In this document: piece by piece, positions 32,681 through 32,773 of the stretch
How positions within the stretch are numbered: the stretch's first letter is position 1
How the letters are laid out: each line of letters begins with the position of its first letter
NCBI RefSeq assembly: GCF_004348325.1
Contig: NZ_SMKF01000052.1
Location: 1 to 32,773 of the forward strand
Reading direction: 5' to 3'
Length of the DNA stretch: 32,773 nucleotides
DNA from: Micromonospora sp. KC213
GTDB lineage: Bacteria > Actinomycetota > Actinomycetes > Mycobacteriales > Micromonosporaceae
Position numbers and translations under genes: made by a program
Notes under the pieces: generated by a model
What the model was told of the DNA's origin: nothing
The model's database searches: none
Seen by the model: only the letters and a program-made list of their open reading frames with translations

Positions 32681-32773
32681 GCTGCGCCACCCTGACCCGC
32701 GGTCATGATGTCGACGGCCGGACTCGCCGGGCGCGTGCCGTCAACCTCAAGACCAACGCGGGCGGGGTGGGTG
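32681..32773. other. No feature seen at window end
   Basis: The last 93 bases after the synthetase stop show no open gene start, clear terminator or RNA. Confidence 0.3.

Overview
The window is very GC-rich and densely coded, with strong G/C preference at third codon positions. Its gene set (glnA1, glnA2, glnE, nadE, panB, lipA, DUF4191 and RDD membrane proteins, polyprenol-phosphomannose mannosyltransferases, a GlnR-type operator and many leaderless promoters) points to a filamentous actinobacterium, most likely Micromonosporaceae (Micromonospora-like). This is inferred from gene content; no marker gene was aligned. No rRNA, tRNA, CRISPR array, insertion sequence or prophage was seen.

Layout. 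1-2.5 kb: a truncated FAD monooxygenase divergent from a TetR regulator with palindromic operators between them, then a small lipoprotein. 2.5-5.3 kb: panB and nadE on the minus strand. 5.5-8.6 kb: glnA2, a DUF350 membrane protein, a WYL regulator and a VOC protein. 8.6-10.1 kb: a secreted small protein and an LD-carboxypeptidase. 10.2-14.0 kb: a glutamine amidotransferase coupled to glnE. 14.0-16.9 kb: a fused thioredoxin-reductase-like/methyltransferase divergent from an XRE-cupin regulator, then a small membrane protein. 17.0-21.5 kb: a polytopic membrane protein divergent from two tandem MptB-type mannosyltransferases. 21.6-24.5 kb: glnA1 with a GlnR box, an RDD protein and a DUF4191 protein. 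24.6-29.9 kb: an accessory-looking block with a small protein, a giant LuxR-type ATPase regulator and a GT-C-like membrane protein. 30.0-32.7 kb: lipA, then a long structured leader and an archaeal-type aspartyl-tRNA synthetase.

How the genes work together. The core theme is glutamine and nitrogen metabolism. GlnA1 carries the adenylylation tyrosine that GlnE modifies, and its promoter has a four-half-site GlnR operator. GlnA2 lacks that tyrosine and probably has another substrate. NadE uses glutamine as nitrogen donor. The archaeal-type AspRS has the residues of a non-discriminating enzyme, so it probably makes Asp-tRNA(Asn), which GatCAB converts to Asn-tRNA(Asn) using glutamine.

The most exciting element is the leader of that AspRS gene. 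It folds on paper as a complete translational T-box riboswitch: Stem I with K-turn and specifier loop, Stem II with S-turn, Stem III, an antisequestrator with a UGGC bulge, and a sequestrator pairing with the Shine-Dalgarno. The apparent specifier is GAC (Asp) and the bulge predicts a G discriminator base, both matching the downstream enzyme. Other notable points are eight leaderless-type promoters, near-perfect hairpins between convergent genes, and a repeat-like segment embedded in frame in the GT-C gene.
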